Below, piece after piece: positions 1 to 8,968 of a DNA stretch of 64,000 nt; the first letter of the stretch is position 1, and the number at the start of each line of letters is the position of its first letter. Position numbers and translations under genes: made by a program. The notes under the pieces are model-generated. The model ran no database searches and was not told the origin of the DNA. It saw nothing but the letters and a program-made list of their open reading frames with translations. Origin of the DNA: an uncultured Bacteroidales bacterium. GTDB taxonomy: Bacteria; Bacteroidota; Bacteroidia; Bacteroidales; F082. The stretch spans positions 1 through 64,000 of the forward strand of contig CAMZJA010000011.1 of assembly GCA_947307415.1 (NCBI GenBank), read 5' to 3'.

Positions 1-37
1 GAAGGACGCATGGTCCCGCATTGAAATTGTGTTTCAT
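1..37 (-). CDS. serC: Phosphoserine aminotransferase, N-terminal fragment
   Basis: Only the first 12 codons lie in the window; the gene runs off the left edge. They read MKHNFNAGPCVL, the characteristic SerC N-terminus (K-H-N-F-x-A-G-P, a loop at the active site). SerC is a PLP enzyme that transaminates 3-phosphohydroxypyruvate to phosphoserine in serine synthesis. The start is the ATG at 35-37 on the minus strand, downstream of a consensus promoter at 92-99. It is divergent from rpmE2. The call rests on 12 residues, but the motif is distinctive. Confidence 0.82.
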   Translation of the reverse strand, partial: MKHNFNAGPCVL

Positions 38-91
38 TACGTTATATTTTAAGTTGTTTTTAATTGAATTTTTCCAATTTTTTCTGCGTTG

Positions 92-99
92 CAAAGGTA
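92..99 (-). promoter_or_regulatory. serC promoter -7 box
   Basis: Minus strand reads TACCTTTG, a match to the Bacteroidetes TAnnTTTG box, about 55 bases upstream of the serC start. Confidence 0.65.
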
Positions 100-189
100 C
101 TAATAAAATTAATATGGTGTGCAAATATTGATGAAAATAATTTTTTTAAAAATTTTTCAAAAAAATATTTTTTGTATTAAAAAAAGTTG

Positions 190-197
190 TAATTTTG
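190..197 (+). promoter_or_regulatory. rpmE2 promoter -7 box
   Basis: TAATTTTG, 29 bases before the rpmE2 ATG. It lies downstream of the ATG at 119, which argues against that longer start. Confidence 0.65.
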
Positions 198-226
198 CAG
201 CCCGATTGAAAGAAAATTATACAGCA

Positions 227-493
227 ATGAAAAAAGACATACATCCAAAGAATTACAGACTGGTCGTGTTTAAAGACATGTCAAACGACCAAGCATTTAT
301 GTCACGTTCCACCATCAACACAAAGGATACTATCGTTTGGGAAGACGGCAATGAATATCCATTGGTGAAACTTGAAATTTCAAACACATCACACCCATTC
401 TATACAGGTAAGATGAAACTTGTTGACACAGCTGGTCGCGTTGATAAATTCAACAACAAGTACAAAAAATTCCAGGAAGCTAAGAAAAAATAA
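227..493 (+). CDS. rpmE2: 50S ribosomal protein L31 type B
   Basis: An 88-residue protein beginning [11 protein letters not shown], the usual type B L31 opening. It lacks the zinc-binding cysteines of type A L31, so it is the zinc-independent paralogue. The frame is open from 119, but that start lies upstream of the TAATTTTG promoter at 190-197, so the ATG at 227 is chosen. The gene is monocistronic: it has its own promoter and a strong hairpin terminator at 534. L31 sits in the 50S central protuberance and bridges to the 30S subunit. Confidence 0.95.
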   Translation: MKKDIHPKNYRLVVFKDMSNDQAFMSRSTINTKDTIVWEDGNEYPLVKLEISNTSHPFYTGKMKLVDTAGRVDKFNNKYKKFQEAKKK

Positions 494-533
494 TCCCAGA
501 ATAGGTTTGTTAAATTTTTCATAATGAAGTTTT

Positions 534-563
534 GCCCTTGCCAGAAATGACAAGGGCTTTTTC
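534..563 (+). terminator. Rho-independent terminator of rpmE2
   Basis: A 7-bp GC-rich stem, GCCCTTG (534-540) pairing with CAAGGGC (551-557), followed directly by a T run. Confidence 0.85.
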
Positions 564-619
564 ATGACAAATGGTTTTGGCACGATTTTTGATAGAGTCC
601 CTTTGGAAAAAACATTTTT

Positions 620-3124
620 ATGGATAATAAGATCAACCACGAAATAATTGTCAGCGACATCATCGAGGCTGACACAGAATATATTCCGCTGTTTTCGCCT
701 GAAGACGAGAAACGCATGATCGACGCGCAGCTGCCTGAGGAACTGCCAATAATGGCACTGCGTAACGCCGTGCTGTTTCCGGGCGTTGTCATACCTATCA
801 CTGTGGGCCGCAACAAGACCATACGCCTCGTAAAGGACGCGTATAAAAAAGGTATGGACATAGGTGTCATTACGCAACGCGACGCTAAGGTGGAAGAACC
901 TCAGCAGGCCGACCTCTTCGAGATTGGTACCATTGCGCAGGTGATGAAAACACTGGAGATGCCAGATGGAAACACCACTGTCATAATTCAGGGAAAACGC
1001 CGTTTCAAATTGGAAGAGATAACTGCAACAGAGCCTTATCTGCGTGGCAGAATCACGCCGTTTGGCGACAACTCGTCAGTGCCACGCGACCGCCAATTCA
1101 AGGCTTTGATTCAGAGCATCAAGGATATGGCGATGCAGATTGTGCAGAAGTCGGGAGCGGTGCCTTTTGAGGCTACTTTCGCCATCCGCAACATTGAGAG
1201 CCCTTGGTTTATGGTTAACTTCATCGGAAGTAACCTCGTGGCGAAGATGGAAGATCGTCAGAAGTTGTTGGAAATTAACGATATAACTAAGTTTGCCAAC
1301 GAGCTTTTGAAGCTTCTCAACAACGAGATGCAGATGGTTGATTTGAAACAGCAGATTCAAAGCAAGGTGAAGACCGATCTCGACAAGCAGCAGCGTGAAT
1401 ACCTTCTTAATCAACAACTTAGGACTATTCAGGAAGAGCTTGGCGGCACGCCAAACGAGCAGGATGTGAAGGATTTGAAGGCAAAGGCTGCGAAGAAGAA
1501 ATGGAGCAAGGAGGTTGCGGAAGTGTTCGATAAAGAGCTTCAGAAGCTGCAGAGAATGAATCCGCAGGCGGCAGATTATGGCGTTCAGCATAATTATCTC
1601 GAATATCTAGTCGAACTACCTTGGAATGAATATACAAAGGATAATTTCGACCTCGAACACGCTCAAAAGGTATTGGATAAAGACCATTTCGGACTTGAGA
1701 AAATCAAAGACAGAATTGTTGAGCATTTGGCAGTATTGAAGTTGAAAAACGATATGAAAGCCCCGATTTTGTGCTTGGTCGGACCTCCAGGCGTGGGTAA
1801 GACTTCGCTTGGTAAGTCGATAGCTAAAGCGTTGGGACGCAAATACATACGCATGTCGTTGGGCGGCGTTCGTGACGAGTCAGAGCTGCGCGGACACCGT
1901 AAGACGTACATCGGCGCAATGCCGGGCCGTATCATCCAGAATTTGAAGAAGGCGAAGTCGTCGAACCCTGTTTTTGTGCTCGACGAAATCGACAAGGTGA
2001 GCGGCAACAACATCAACGGCGATCCACAGGCTGCCTTGCTCGAAATCCTTGATCCTGAACAGAATAACACATTTAACGATAACTTCATCGAGTTGGATTA
2101 CGACCTCTCGAAGGTGATGTTTATCGCCACCGCGAATAACCTTCAGACCATCCATCCGGCTTTGCGCGACAGAATGGAAATCATTGATTTGAATGGCTAT
2201 CTGCGTGAGGAAAAGTATCAGATCGCAAAACGCCATCTTATTCCAAAACAGCTCAAGGAACACGGCTTGAAGGCAAAAGATGTACAGTTTTCAGAAGAGA
2301 TAATCTATAAAATTATCGACGATTACACTCGTGAAGCTGGTGTGCGTTCGCTGGAGCGCAAAATCGCTGACGTGATTCGCAAGAAGGCGAAAGCTATCGT
2401 TGTCGGTGGCGATTACGAGAAGAAAGTCACCGAGGACGATTTGAAGAAAGCCCTTGGCGTGCCTATGCATCACGATGAGGAAGAGGTGAAACACACCATG
2501 CCGGGCGTCGCCATCGGATTGGCATGGACACCGGTCGGCGGCGAGATTCTTTCGATTGAAGTCAGCTTGAGCAGGGGCAGGGGAGCACTGAACATGACAG
2601 GTAACCTAGGCGACGTGATGAAAGAGTCGGCAACAATTGCATACGAGTTTATCAAAGCGCATGCTAATGAGCTGAAAATCAATCCGATAGTGTTTGAGGA
2701 GTGGAACGTTCACATTCACGTTCCGGAGGGTGCTACGCCTAAGGACGGCCCGTCGGCAGGTATTACTATGCTGACAGCGTTGACGTCGGCATTCACGCAG
2801 CGTCGTGTCAAAGACAAGCTCGCGATGACAGGTGAAATCACGCTTCGTGGTAGAGTCTTGCCGGTTGGCGGCATTCAGGAGAAGATGTTGGCAGCCAAGC
2901 GCAACGCCGTGACAGATGTCATTTTGTCACGTGACAACGAACGCGACTTTATGGACATCAAGCCTGAATACATCGAAGGCCTGCAGTTCCATTTCGTCGA
3001 CAACATGCTTGAGGTTTTGGACCTTGCATTAGAGGAGGAACAAGAGGTTAACGCATTGGATTACAATAAGTTTTTGGTAGATTCGCATAAGAAAATAACT
3101 GGATTCAAGGTTTCTGAAGTATAA
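620..3124 (+). CDS. lon: ATP-dependent protease Lon
   Basis: An 834-residue cytosolic AAA+ serine protease that degrades misfolded and regulatory proteins. The order is the classic one: N-terminal substrate domain (about 40-240), coiled helical region, AAA+ module with Walker A GPPGVGKT at 388-395, and C-terminal protease domain. Ser712 in KDGPSAG and Lys755 in GGIQEKM form the catalytic dyad with the normal spacing of 43. The length is typical for Bacteroidetes Lon. No clean TAnnTTTG box is seen just upstream, so expression may use another sigma factor, but this is only an absence. The 3' end overlaps the convergent gene at 3061-3633 by 64 bases. Confidence 0.97.
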   Translation: MDNKINHEIIVSDIIEADTEYIPLFSPEDEKRMIDAQLPEELPIMALRNAVLFPGVVIPITVGRNKTIRLVKDAYKKGMDIGVITQRDAKVEEPQQADLFEIGTIAQVMKTLEMPDGNTTVIIQGKRRFKLEEITATEPYLRGRITPFGDNSSVPRDRQFKALIQSIKDMAMQIVQKSGAVPFEATFAIRNIESPWFMVNFIGSNLVAKMEDRQKLLEINDITKFANELLKLLNNEMQMVDLKQQIQSKVKTDLDKQQREYLLNQQLRTIQEELGGTPNEQDVKDLKAKAAKKKWSKEVAEVFDKELQKLQRMNPQAADYGVQHNYLEYLVELPWNEYTKDNFDLEHAQKVLDKDHFGLEKIKDRIVEHLAVLKLKNDMKAPILCLVGPPGVGKTSLGKSIAKALGRKYIRMSLGGVRDESELRGHRKTYIGAMPGRIIQNLKKAKSSNPVFVLDEIDKVSGNNINGDPQAALLEILDPEQNNTFNDNFIELDYDLSKVMFIATANNLQTIHPALRDRMEIIDLNGYLREEKYQIAKRHLIPKQLKEHGLKAKDVQFSEEIIYKIIDDYTREAGVRSLERKIADVIRKKAKAIVVGGDYEKKVTEDDLKKALGVPMHHDEEEVKHTMPGVAIGLAWTPVGGEILSIEVSLSRGRGALNMTGNLGDVMKESATIAYEFIKAHANELKINPIVFEEWNVHIHVPEGATPKDGPSAGITMLTALTSAFTQRRVKDKLAMTGEITLRGRVLPVGGIQEKMLAAKRNAVTDVILSRDNERDFMDIKPEYIEGLQFHFVDNMLEVLDLALEEEQEVNALDYNKFLVDSHKKITGFKVSEV

Positions 3125-3633
3125 ACCTCTCCGGCAGTTGTTTGAATCACTGCTTCAAGTTTTAAGTCTGGGGTGTCTTTTGCAAGATATTCCAGACTTT
3201 CCATTATCTCGTCGAGGTGGTAGCGTCGGGCGTGAGCACCACGATATTTGCCGTTTGGCGTGAAGTCGCTCTCGATCTCTTCATATTCAACGCGGAAGAA
3301 ATCAGTGCCGTCGTCGAGAGGGTGGGAGAGCTTAAAAAAAGGCTCCTCGAATGAAATGTCGTAACTCTTTGAGTACCTGAAGTTTACATCTAAGACGAAA
3401 TAAGGCCATTCGGGAAGGATTTTCTTTGCCTCCATCTTGATTTGAACCTTGTGCGACGCCACATCGGCAAGACTGTCAATCACTTCCATCGGGAAAAGCG
3501 GCACGTTGGTGGCGTTGGAGCGCATGAAACTCAGCAGTTTGTCGCGGTTGTTCAACGGGATAATCATCGTGCGGTCACCGAAATCGGTGATGACGAGAAC
3601 GCCGCGGTCAACATGTATAGCTTTAATGCGCAT
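3061..3633 (-). CDS. Conserved hypothetical protein, 190 aa
   Basis: I do not recognise this family. The 190-residue product has no signal peptide and no membrane segment, so it is probably cytosolic. It is rich in charged and aromatic residues with alternating beta-like stretches in the first 60 residues and a helical stretch around 140-160. A TATTTTTG box on the minus strand at 3651-3658 lies just upstream of the ATG, supporting the start. Its last 21 codons lie antisense to the 3' end of lon, a 64-base convergent overlap that would make paired sense-antisense transcripts possible. Confidence 0.7.
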   Translation of the reverse strand: MRIKAIHVDRGVLVITDFGDRTMIIPLNNRDKLLSFMRSNATNVPLFPMEVIDSLADVASHKVQIKMEAKKILPEWPYFVLDVNFRYSKSYDISFEEPFFKLSHPLDDGTDFFRVEYEEIESDFTPNGKYRGAHARRYHLDEIMESLEYLAKDTPDLKLEAVIQTTAGEVYTSETLNPVIFLCESTKNLL

Positions 3634-3670
3634 TGAATGAAAAATTTTTGCAAAAATACATATTTTTTGA

Positions 3671-3748
3671 AGACCTTAGACGTTAGACCTTAGACTTTAG
3701 CCAAATTGCCGAAAAAAACTAAGGTCTAAGGTCTAAAGTCTAAAGTCT
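3671..3748. repeat. Inverted pair of GTCTAAN heptad arrays
   Basis: The left arm (3671-3700) is built of TTAGAC units at a period of 7. The right arm (3719-3748) is its inverse, GTCTAAN. The two can pair as a stem of about 28 bp around an A-rich loop. The array sits between the divergent promoters at 3651-3658 (minus) and 3755-3762 (plus). It is the one copy in the window not placed at a stop codon. Confidence 0.85.
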
Positions 3749-3754
3749 TTTTTG

Positions 3755-3762
3755 TATTTTTG
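3755..3762 (+). promoter_or_regulatory. Promoter -7 box for the peptide-binding lipoprotein
   Basis: TATTTTTG, abutting the end of the heptad array. Transcription would start a few bases on and run straight into the palindrome at 3765-3839. Confidence 0.6.
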
Positions 3763-3764
3763 CA

Positions 3765-3839
3765 GGAGATTTCTCCGTTCCGCTTCGCTCCAGTCGAAAT
3801 GACAGGGAGTTGTCATTCCGACCGAAGCGGAGGAATCTC
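3765..3839. repeat. GTCATTTCGA-type palindromic repeat, complete copy
   Basis: A 75-base imperfect palindrome from GGAGATTTCTCC to GGAATCTC. The half-sites TCGAAATGAC and GTCATTCCGA face each other around a short centre. Related copies lie at 42651-42689 and 53054-53134. This copy occupies almost the whole 5' untranslated region of the following lipoprotein gene and ends 8 bases before its ATG. Confidence 0.85.
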
Positions 3840-3847
3840 ATTAAATT

Positions 3848-5455
3848 ATGAAAAAATTATTATATGTATCGATAACATTATTACTTCTCGCTTCCTGCGG
3901 AAGACGCGATGCTGATTCTAACTTGAAGATTTTCAAGTACAACGAGGCAGCGGGAATCTTGACTTTGGACCCGATTTATGCAAAAGACCAGCCGCATATC
4001 TGGGCTTGTAACCAGTTGTATAACAGTCTGGTAGCCTTCGACAACGAGATGAACGTGGTGCCGGCGGTGGCGAAGAGTTGGGAGATCTCCGAAGACGGCA
4101 AAACCTATACTTTTTTGCTTCGCGACGATGTGTTTTTCCACAACGATAGCTGCTTCAACGGGCAGAATAGGAGGGTGGTGGCTCAAGATATTGAATATTC
4201 ATTCAACAGATTGATTGACAGAAAGTTAAGTTCGCCAGGAATTTGGATTTTTGCTCAGGTAAAACAAGATGATAATGGCTATGCTTTCAAGGCGTTAAAC
4301 GACAGCGTTTTTCATGTGGAATTGAAAGAGCCATTCCCAGCGTTTCTCGGCATATTATCAATGACTTACGCCTCGGTGGTGCCTCACGAAGCGGTCGAGT
4401 TTTACGGTGAGAATTTTGGTCGGCATGCTGTCGGAACCGGACCTTTTAAATTCCAATATTGGAAAGAGGGTGTTCGCTTGGTCTTACGCAAAAATCCTGA
4501 GTATTTCGAGTATGAAAATGGCACAAAATTGCCATATATCGATGCCGTTTCGGTGAGTTTTCTTATCGACAAGCAGGTGGCGTTTATGGAGTTTGTGAAA
4601 GGAAAAACCGATTTCATGTCGGGCGTGGATGCACGTTACAAAGACGAACTTCTGACTCGCGACGGTTTTTTGAGAAGCAAATATGAAGACCGTTTTTATC
4701 TGATACGTGAGCCGTATCTGAATACTGAATATCTTTCGTTTTATATTGATAATCAAGAAGAAAGAGATGATAAAGAACGTCAAGTTGCATTGCGTCAGGC
4801 GGTGAATTATTCGATTGACAGAGAGAAGATGCTGCGATATCTGAGAAACGGCATCGGAACTCCAGGAAACGGCGGAATCATACCTGCGGGACTGCCTGGA
4901 TATGATTCTTTGGGACAAATAGGATATGCTTTTAATCAGCAGAAATCGTTTGAAATTATCGAGAAATATCACTTGCAAGGAAGTGAGGTAAAGCTTTATA
5001 CCACAAAGGAATACATCGATTTGGCGAAGTTTGTACAGTCGTCGGTGACTGATGTCGGGTTGGTGTGCAAAGTGGAAGAGATGATGCCGGCGGCATTGCG
5101 TGAGAAGCGCGCCCAATGCAGTCTGCCGTTCTTCCGTAGCTCTTGGGTGGCCGATTATCCTGATGCAGAGAATTATCTTTCGCTTTTTACGACCGAAAAT
5201 TTCGCTCCGAAAGGTCCGAATTACACGCATTATTCAAACCCGAAATTTGATGAGCTTTACGCGAAAGCGATTGCCACTAACGACTTGAAAACCAGAGCCG
5301 AAATATATCACGAAATGGACTCTTTGATGATGACTGAGGCGCCTGTTGTGATACTGTTTTACGACGAGGTGCTGCGCTTTGTCAACAAAAAGGTGAGCGG
5401 ATTCGACGGAAACCCCGTGAATTTGCTGGATTTGCGGAGAGTTAAGATTGATTGA
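3848..5455 (+). CDS. Peptide-binding lipoprotein of an ABC importer (SBP_bac_5)
   Basis: A 535-residue family 5 extracytoplasmic solute-binding protein (OppA/DppA type). A signal peptide ends in the lipobox LASC with Cys17, so it is a lipoprotein. The family signature GTGPFKFQYWKEG is present, as are the usual N-terminal segment with AKSWEIS and a C-terminal VILFYDE segment. It would deliver peptides to a permease. No permease or ATPase gene adjoins it; the only matching permease in the window is at 55642-56700. Its 5' leader is unusual in consisting mainly of a palindromic repeat. Confidence 0.92.
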   Translation: MKKLLYVSITLLLLASCGRRDADSNLKIFKYNEAAGILTLDPIYAKDQPHIWACNQLYNSLVAFDNEMNVVPAVAKSWEISEDGKTYTFLLRDDVFFHNDSCFNGQNRRVVAQDIEYSFNRLIDRKLSSPGIWIFAQVKQDDNGYAFKALNDSVFHVELKEPFPAFLGILSMTYASVVPHEAVEFYGENFGRHAVGTGPFKFQYWKEGVRLVLRKNPEYFEYENGTKLPYIDAVSVSFLIDKQVAFMEFVKGKTDFMSGVDARYKDELLTRDGFLRSKYEDRFYLIREPYLNTEYLSFYIDNQEERDDKERQVALRQAVNYSIDREKMLRYLRNGIGTPGNGGIIPAGLPGYDSLGQIGYAFNQQKSFEIIEKYHLQGSEVKLYTTKEYIDLAKFVQSSVTDVGLVCKVEEMMPAALREKRAQCSLPFFRSSWVADYPDAENYLSLFTTENFAPKGPNYTHYSNPKFDELYAKAIATNDLKTRAEIYHEMDSLMMTEAPVVILFYDEVLRFVNKKVSGFDGNPVNLLDLRRVKID

Positions 5456-5497
5456 AAAATTTTTGATAATCAGTGAATTTCGTGTTAAAAAATTTCG

Positions 5498-5505
5498 TAA
5501 TTTTG
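5498..5505 (+). promoter_or_regulatory. thrS promoter -7 box
   Basis: TAATTTTG, 29 bases upstream of the thrS ATG and in the gap after the preceding stop, so the thrS-infC-rpmI-rplT block is separately transcribed. Confidence 0.65.
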
Positions 5506-5534
5506 CAGCGCTTTTTTGCGAAAAATAATTTGAT

Positions 5535-7478
5535 ATGATAAATATTACATTTCCTGACGGTGGAGTCAGACAGTTTGAAGCGGGCGTAACGCCAATGGAC
5601 ATTGCCAAAAGCATCAGCGAAGGCTTGGCTCGCAACGTGTTGTCAGCAAAGGTGAACGACAAGATGTGGGATGCTCTTCGTCCAATCAACGAAGACGCTA
5701 ATATTCAATTGTTTACATGGAACGACCCAGAGGGAAAAGCTACAGTTTGGCACTCATCGGCCCACCTCATGGCAGAGGCTATCGAGCAGCTTTACAAAGG
5801 CGTGAAATTCGGCATCGGTCCGGCAATCGAGAGCGGTTTCTACTATGACATCGACACCGGCGACATGACATTGACCGAGGAAGACCTCGTGAAGATTGAG
5901 AAAAAGATGCTCGAGCTCGCCAAGGAAAAACAGGCATTTGAGCGTGTTGACGTGTGCAAGGCCGACGCTTTGAAATATTTCACAGAGAAAGGTGATGAGT
6001 ACAAGGTGGAGCTTATCAACGAGCTTGAAGACGGTACTATAACATATTATAAATCAGGAACTTTCACTGATTTGTGCCGCGGACCGCATATCCCGGATAC
6101 ATCATGCATCAAGGCTGTGAAGCTGACATCTATCGCTGGCGCTTACTGGCGTGGCGACGAGAACCGCAAGCAGCTGACACGTATCTACGGTATCACCTTC
6201 CCGAAGCAGAAAGAACTCGAGGAGTACCTCGTTCTTCTTGAGGAAGCTAAGAAACGCGACCACCGCAAACTCGGTCGTGAGCTTGAGCTTTTCATGTTCA
6301 CCGACATGGTTGGCAAAGGTCTCCCGATGTGGCTCCCAAGAGGTACAGCTTTGCGTAACCGTCTTCAGGAATATCTCACAAAGATTCAGAAACACTATGG
6401 TTATGAGCAGGTTATTACCCCTCATATCGGAAACAAGAATCTTTACGTGACATCAGGTCACTGGGATCATTACGGCAAGGACAGCTTCCAGCCAATCACC
6501 ACACCTGAGGAAGGCGAGGTTTATTTGCTGAAGCCGATGAACTGCCCTCATCACTGCATGATTTACAGATGGCAGCCACGTTCATACAAGGACCTCCCAC
6601 TGCGTTTGGCAGAGTTCGGTACAGTGTACCGTTACGAGCAGAGTGGCGAGTTGCACGGCTTGACACGTGTACGTTCGTTCACACAAGACGACGCCCACAT
6701 CTTCTGCCGTCCTGACCAGGTGAAAGACGAGTTCCTCCGCGTGATGAACATCATCGAAATCATCTTCAAGGCTTTGAAATTCGAGAACTTTGAGGCTCAG
6801 ATTTCACTCCGTGACCCTAACAATACCACAAAATACGTCGGTACAGACGAGAATTGGGAGAGAGCAGAACAGGCCATCAAGGAAGCATGCGCTGAGAAGA
6901 ACCTTCCGGCAAGAGAAGAGACTGGCGAGGCTGCATTCTACGGCCCTAAGTTGGACTTCATGGTGAAAGACGCACTCGGCCGTCGTTGGCAGCTTGGTAC
7001 CATCCAGGTTGACTACAACTTGCCAGAGCGTTTCGACCTCACATATATCGGCAAGGACAACGAGAAACACCGTCCTGTGATGATTCACAGAGCACCATTC
7101 GGCTCTATGGAGCGTTTCGTGGCTGTGTTGCTCGAGCACTGCGCCGGCGACTTCCCGTTGTGGCTCGCTCCAGATCAGGCTATCATCCTGCCTATCTCTG
7201 AGAAATATCAGGAATACGCAGAGAAGGTGTACGAGACACTGAAGAATTCTGAAGTCAGAGTGTTGCTCGATGACAGAAGCGAGAAGATTGGCCGTAAGAT
7301 CCGTGACGCCGAATTGAAGAAGATTCCTTACATGCTCATCGTGGGCGAGAAGGAAGAAGGCGAGGGTTTGGTATCAGTGCGTAAGCGCGGTACAGGCGAC
7401 CTCGGTTCGATGCCGGTTGCTGATTTCGCCAAGATGGTTGAAAATCAGGTGGCTGACGAACAGAAAGTTGAATATTAA
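5535..7478 (+). CDS. thrS: Threonyl-tRNA synthetase
   Basis: A 647-residue class II synthetase that charges tRNA-Thr. In order it has an N-terminal TGS domain (1-62), the editing/SAD domain with HSSAHLM near residue 75 and DLCRGPHIP near 180, the class II catalytic core, and a C-terminal anticodon-binding domain (about 545-640). Cys337 in KPMNCPHH is the zinc ligand that discriminates threonine from valine. Motif 2 follows as [12 protein letters not shown] [11 protein letters not shown]. It leads the block thrS-infC-rpmI-rplT, an arrangement known in many bacteria. Confidence 0.97.
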   Translation: MINITFPDGGVRQFEAGVTPMDIAKSISEGLARNVLSAKVNDKMWDALRPINEDANIQLFTWNDPEGKATVWHSSAHLMAEAIEQLYKGVKFGIGPAIESGFYYDIDTGDMTLTEEDLVKIEKKMLELAKEKQAFERVDVCKADALKYFTEKGDEYKVELINELEDGTITYYKSGTFTDLCRGPHIPDTSCIKAVKLTSIAGAYWRGDENRKQLTRIYGITFPKQKELEEYLVLLEEAKKRDHRKLGRELELFMFTDMVGKGLPMWLPRGTALRNRLQEYLTKIQKHYGYEQVITPHIGNKNLYVTSGHWDHYGKDSFQPITTPEEGEVYLLKPMNCPHHCMIYRWQPRSYKDLPLRLAEFGTVYRYEQSGELHGLTRVRSFTQDDAHIFCRPDQVKDEFLRVMNIIEIIFKALKFENFEAQISLRDPNNTTKYVGTDENWERAEQAIKEACAEKNLPAREETGEAAFYGPKLDFMVKDALGRRWQLGTIQVDYNLPERFDLTYIGKDNEKHRPVMIHRAPFGSMERFVAVLLEHCAGDFPLWLAPDQAIILPISEKYQEYAEKVYETLKNSEVRVLLDDRSEKIGRKIRDAELKKIPYMLIVGEKEEGEGLVSVRKRGTGDLGSMPVADFAKMVENQVADEQKVEY

Positions 7479-7497
7479 CATATTGTTTAATTAATAT

Positions 7498-7514
7498 AGG
7501 AGATACATACCATA
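7498..7514 (+). promoter_or_regulatory. infC ribosome binding site with AUA initiation codon
   Basis: AGGAG at 7498-7502 is followed 9 bases later by ATA at 7512. The frame is closed by an in-frame TAG at 7497-7499, and no ATG or GTG occurs before the conserved N-terminal domain begins, so ATA is the best start. Shine-Dalgarno sites are rare in this genome, which makes this one informative. Confidence 0.7.
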
Positions 7515-8075
7515 GCACTTCCAGTAAACAACGGAGGAAACCAGAACAGACCTCCGAAAAGCAAGCAGAACGATGATCCGCACAGAATAAACAACAGGAT
7601 CACGGCACCAATGGTGAGAGTCGTCGGCGAGGCCGGTGACAACGAGATTCATCCGATTCGCGAGGCCATCAGAATGGCTGACGAGGCAGGTCTCGATTTA
7701 GTGGAGATTTCACCAAGCGCAAATCCACCGGTCTGTAAGATCATGGATTACAAGAAGTTCCTCTTCGACCAGAAGAAGAAACAGAAAGAAATCAAAGCTA
7801 AGGCTACCAAAGTGGTTATCAAGGAGTTACGTCTCGGAGCCCAGATTGGCGACAGCGACTTTGAGTTTAAGTTGAACCACGCCAAGAAGTTCCTCGAGGA
7901 CGGTGCTAAGGTGAAAGTCGATGTGTTCTTCCACGGACGTTCCATCGCCTACAAGGAGCAGGGAGAGCTGGTTTTGCTCAAGTTCGCTCAGGCTTTGGAG
8001 GATGTAGGCAAGGTTGAGTCGTTGCCGAAGCTCGAAGGAAAGCGCATGTTGATGATTATTGCTCCTAAGAAATAA
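7512..8075 (+). CDS. infC: Translation initiation factor IF-3
   Basis: A 187-residue protein if started at the ATA codon at 7512 ([10 protein letters not shown]...). The conserved IF-3 opening HRINNRI lies around residues 24-30, well upstream of the first ATG at 7611, and an ATG start would cut off part of the N-terminal domain. The signature [19 protein letters not shown] follows, then the lysine-rich linker and the C-terminal 30S-binding domain. IF-3 blocks subunit joining and checks the initiation codon. In E. coli infC starts at AUU and is autoregulated through that rare codon; an AUA start here suggests the same logic. Confidence 0.93.
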   Translation: MALPVNNGGNQNRPPKSKQNDDPHRINNRITAPMVRVVGEAGDNEIHPIREAIRMADEAGLDLVEISPSANPPVCKIMDYKKFLFDQKKKQKEIKAKATKVVIKELRLGAQIGDSDFEFKLNHAKKFLEDGAKVKVDVFFHGRSIAYKEQGELVLLKFAQALEDVGKVESLPKLEGKRMLMIIAPKK

Positions 8076-8113
8076 GAAAGACACTCATTCATAACTTTAA
8101 AAATAGTTTTAAA

Positions 8114-8308
8114 ATGCCTAAAATGAAAACAAAATCCGCTGCCAAGAAACGTTTCAGAATTACTGGCACCGGTTTAGTGAAGAGAAAACATGCTTATCAC
8201 AGCCACATTTTGACCAAGAAGACCAACAAACGTAAACGCGCTCTCGGTCATCAGACAATTGTGGAGCCAGCTAACATGGCAGCTGTAAGAGAGATGCTTC
8301 TCATGTAA
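8114..8308 (+). CDS. rpmI: 50S ribosomal protein L35
   Basis: A 64-residue basic protein starting [14 protein letters not shown], the standard L35 N-terminus. It lies between infC and rplT as in most bacteria, 38 bases after the infC stop, and is almost certainly cotranscribed with them. L35 assembles into the large subunit near 23S rRNA domain II and the peptidyl transferase region. The length is normal. Confidence 0.96.
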   Translation: MPKMKTKSAAKKRFRITGTGLVKRKHAYHSHILTKKTNKRKRALGHQTIVEPANMAAVREMLLM

Positions 8309-8330
8309 TCAACAAAATTGTTTAACTCTT

Positions 8331-8375
8331 GTTAGAGCGGAAGAAAGTTCCCGGGAAGATGCGGGGCGCTCTAAC
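8331..8375 (+). promoter_or_regulatory. Structured rpmI-rplT intercistronic hairpin
   Basis: A perfect 9-bp inverted repeat, GTTAGAGCG (8331-8339) and CGCTCTAAC (8367-8375), encloses a second short stem (CCCG/CGGG). It ends 19 bases before the rplT ATG and is not followed by a T run, so it is not a simple terminator. L20 represses its own operon through a leader RNA in several bacteria, so an L20-binding site is a reasonable guess, or else an mRNA processing site. Confidence 0.55.
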
Positions 8376-8394
8376 GGATAAAAATTAGAAAATT

Positions 8395-8739
8395 ATGCCA
8401 AGATCAGTAAATGCAGTCGCTTCAAGAGCAAGACGCAAAAAAGTATTAAAACAGACGAAGGGACAGTTCAGCGCACGTAAGAACGTCTGGACAGTGGCCA
8501 AGAACTCTTGGGAAAAGGGTTTGACCTACGCCTATCGTGACAGAAAGGCCAAGAAACGTGATTTCAGAAGCCTTTGGATTGTACGTATCAACGCTGCCGC
8601 ACACGAGTACGGTATGACATACAGTACATTCATGGGTAAGATTCATGCTGCCAACATCGACCTTAACCGCAAGGTTTTAGCCGACCTGGCTTTGAACAAC
8701 CCAGAAGCTTTCAAAGCTATTGTTGAAAAAATAAAATAA
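8395..8739 (+). CDS. rplT: 50S ribosomal protein L20
   Basis: A 114-residue basic protein starting [16 protein letters not shown], with the conserved [15 protein letters not shown] and RINAA segments of L20. It binds 23S rRNA early in 50S assembly and in other bacteria is a translational repressor of its own operon. It ends the thrS-infC-rpmI-rplT block and is followed by a strong terminator at 8766. Confidence 0.97.
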   Translation: MPRSVNAVASRARRKKVLKQTKGQFSARKNVWTVAKNSWEKGLTYAYRDRKAKKRDFRSLWIVRINAAAHEYGMTYSTFMGKIHAANIDLNRKVLADLALNNPEAFKAIVEKIK

Positions 8740-8765
8740 TGTTTTCAAAGAATGAGTGGTAAAGA

Positions 8766-8792
8766 AAGCCCGCCGTGAGGCGGGCTTTTTTG
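8766..8792 (+). terminator. Rho-independent terminator of the rplT block
   Basis: A 9-bp stem, AAGCCCGCC (8766-8774) and GGCGGGCTT (8779-8787), with a GTGA tetraloop and a T tract. Confidence 0.92.
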
Positions 8793-8835
8793 TTTCCATA
8801 TGTTATTCATATTTTAAAAATTTATTAAAAATCAC

Positions 8836-8866
8836 TTGACAAAATTTAAAAATTGTTGTATCTTTG
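8836..8866 (+). promoter_or_regulatory. Consensus promoter of the small RNA downstream of rplT
   Basis: TTGAC with its TTG at 8836-8838, a 20-base spacer, and TATCTTTG at 8859-8866. This is one of the best promoter matches in the window. Confidence 0.8.
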
Positions 8867-8871
8867 CAGTG

Positions 8872-8968
8872 TCGTTTTACCATACAGCGCAGGTAACGAA
8901 GACTGTCAGCGTCGATGTTTTTGACAGTGACGAAAGTATAAGACCGAGGTTTTACTTCGGTCTTTTTA
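8872..8968 (+). ncRNA. Small RNA downstream of rplT, Bacteroidales-1-like
   Basis: The segment has a consensus promoter, about 97 transcribed bases, and a terminator (AGACCGA 8941-8947 with TCGGTCT 8957-8963, then T5). It contains no credible reading frame. An internal stem CTGTCA (8903-8908)/TGACAG (8922-8927) is present. The Bacteroidales-1 RNA motif described by comparative genomics has just this arrangement: Bacteroidetes promoter, short RNA, terminator, and frequent location after the L20 gene. I recall later suggestions that it is a 6S-like RNA. The position and signals fit; the match to the consensus structure has not been tested. Confidence 0.65.

Noticed and set aside
389-877. Minus-strand frames antisense to rpmE2 and the start of lon, and many similar antisense frames throughout
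   Set aside because: They lie opposite well-supported genes, lack promoters, and have cysteine- and serine-rich translations typical of shadows.
7611-8075. infC beginning at the ATG at 7611
   Set aside because: It would remove the conserved HRINNRI N-terminal part of IF-3; the frame is open further upstream with a ribosome binding site.
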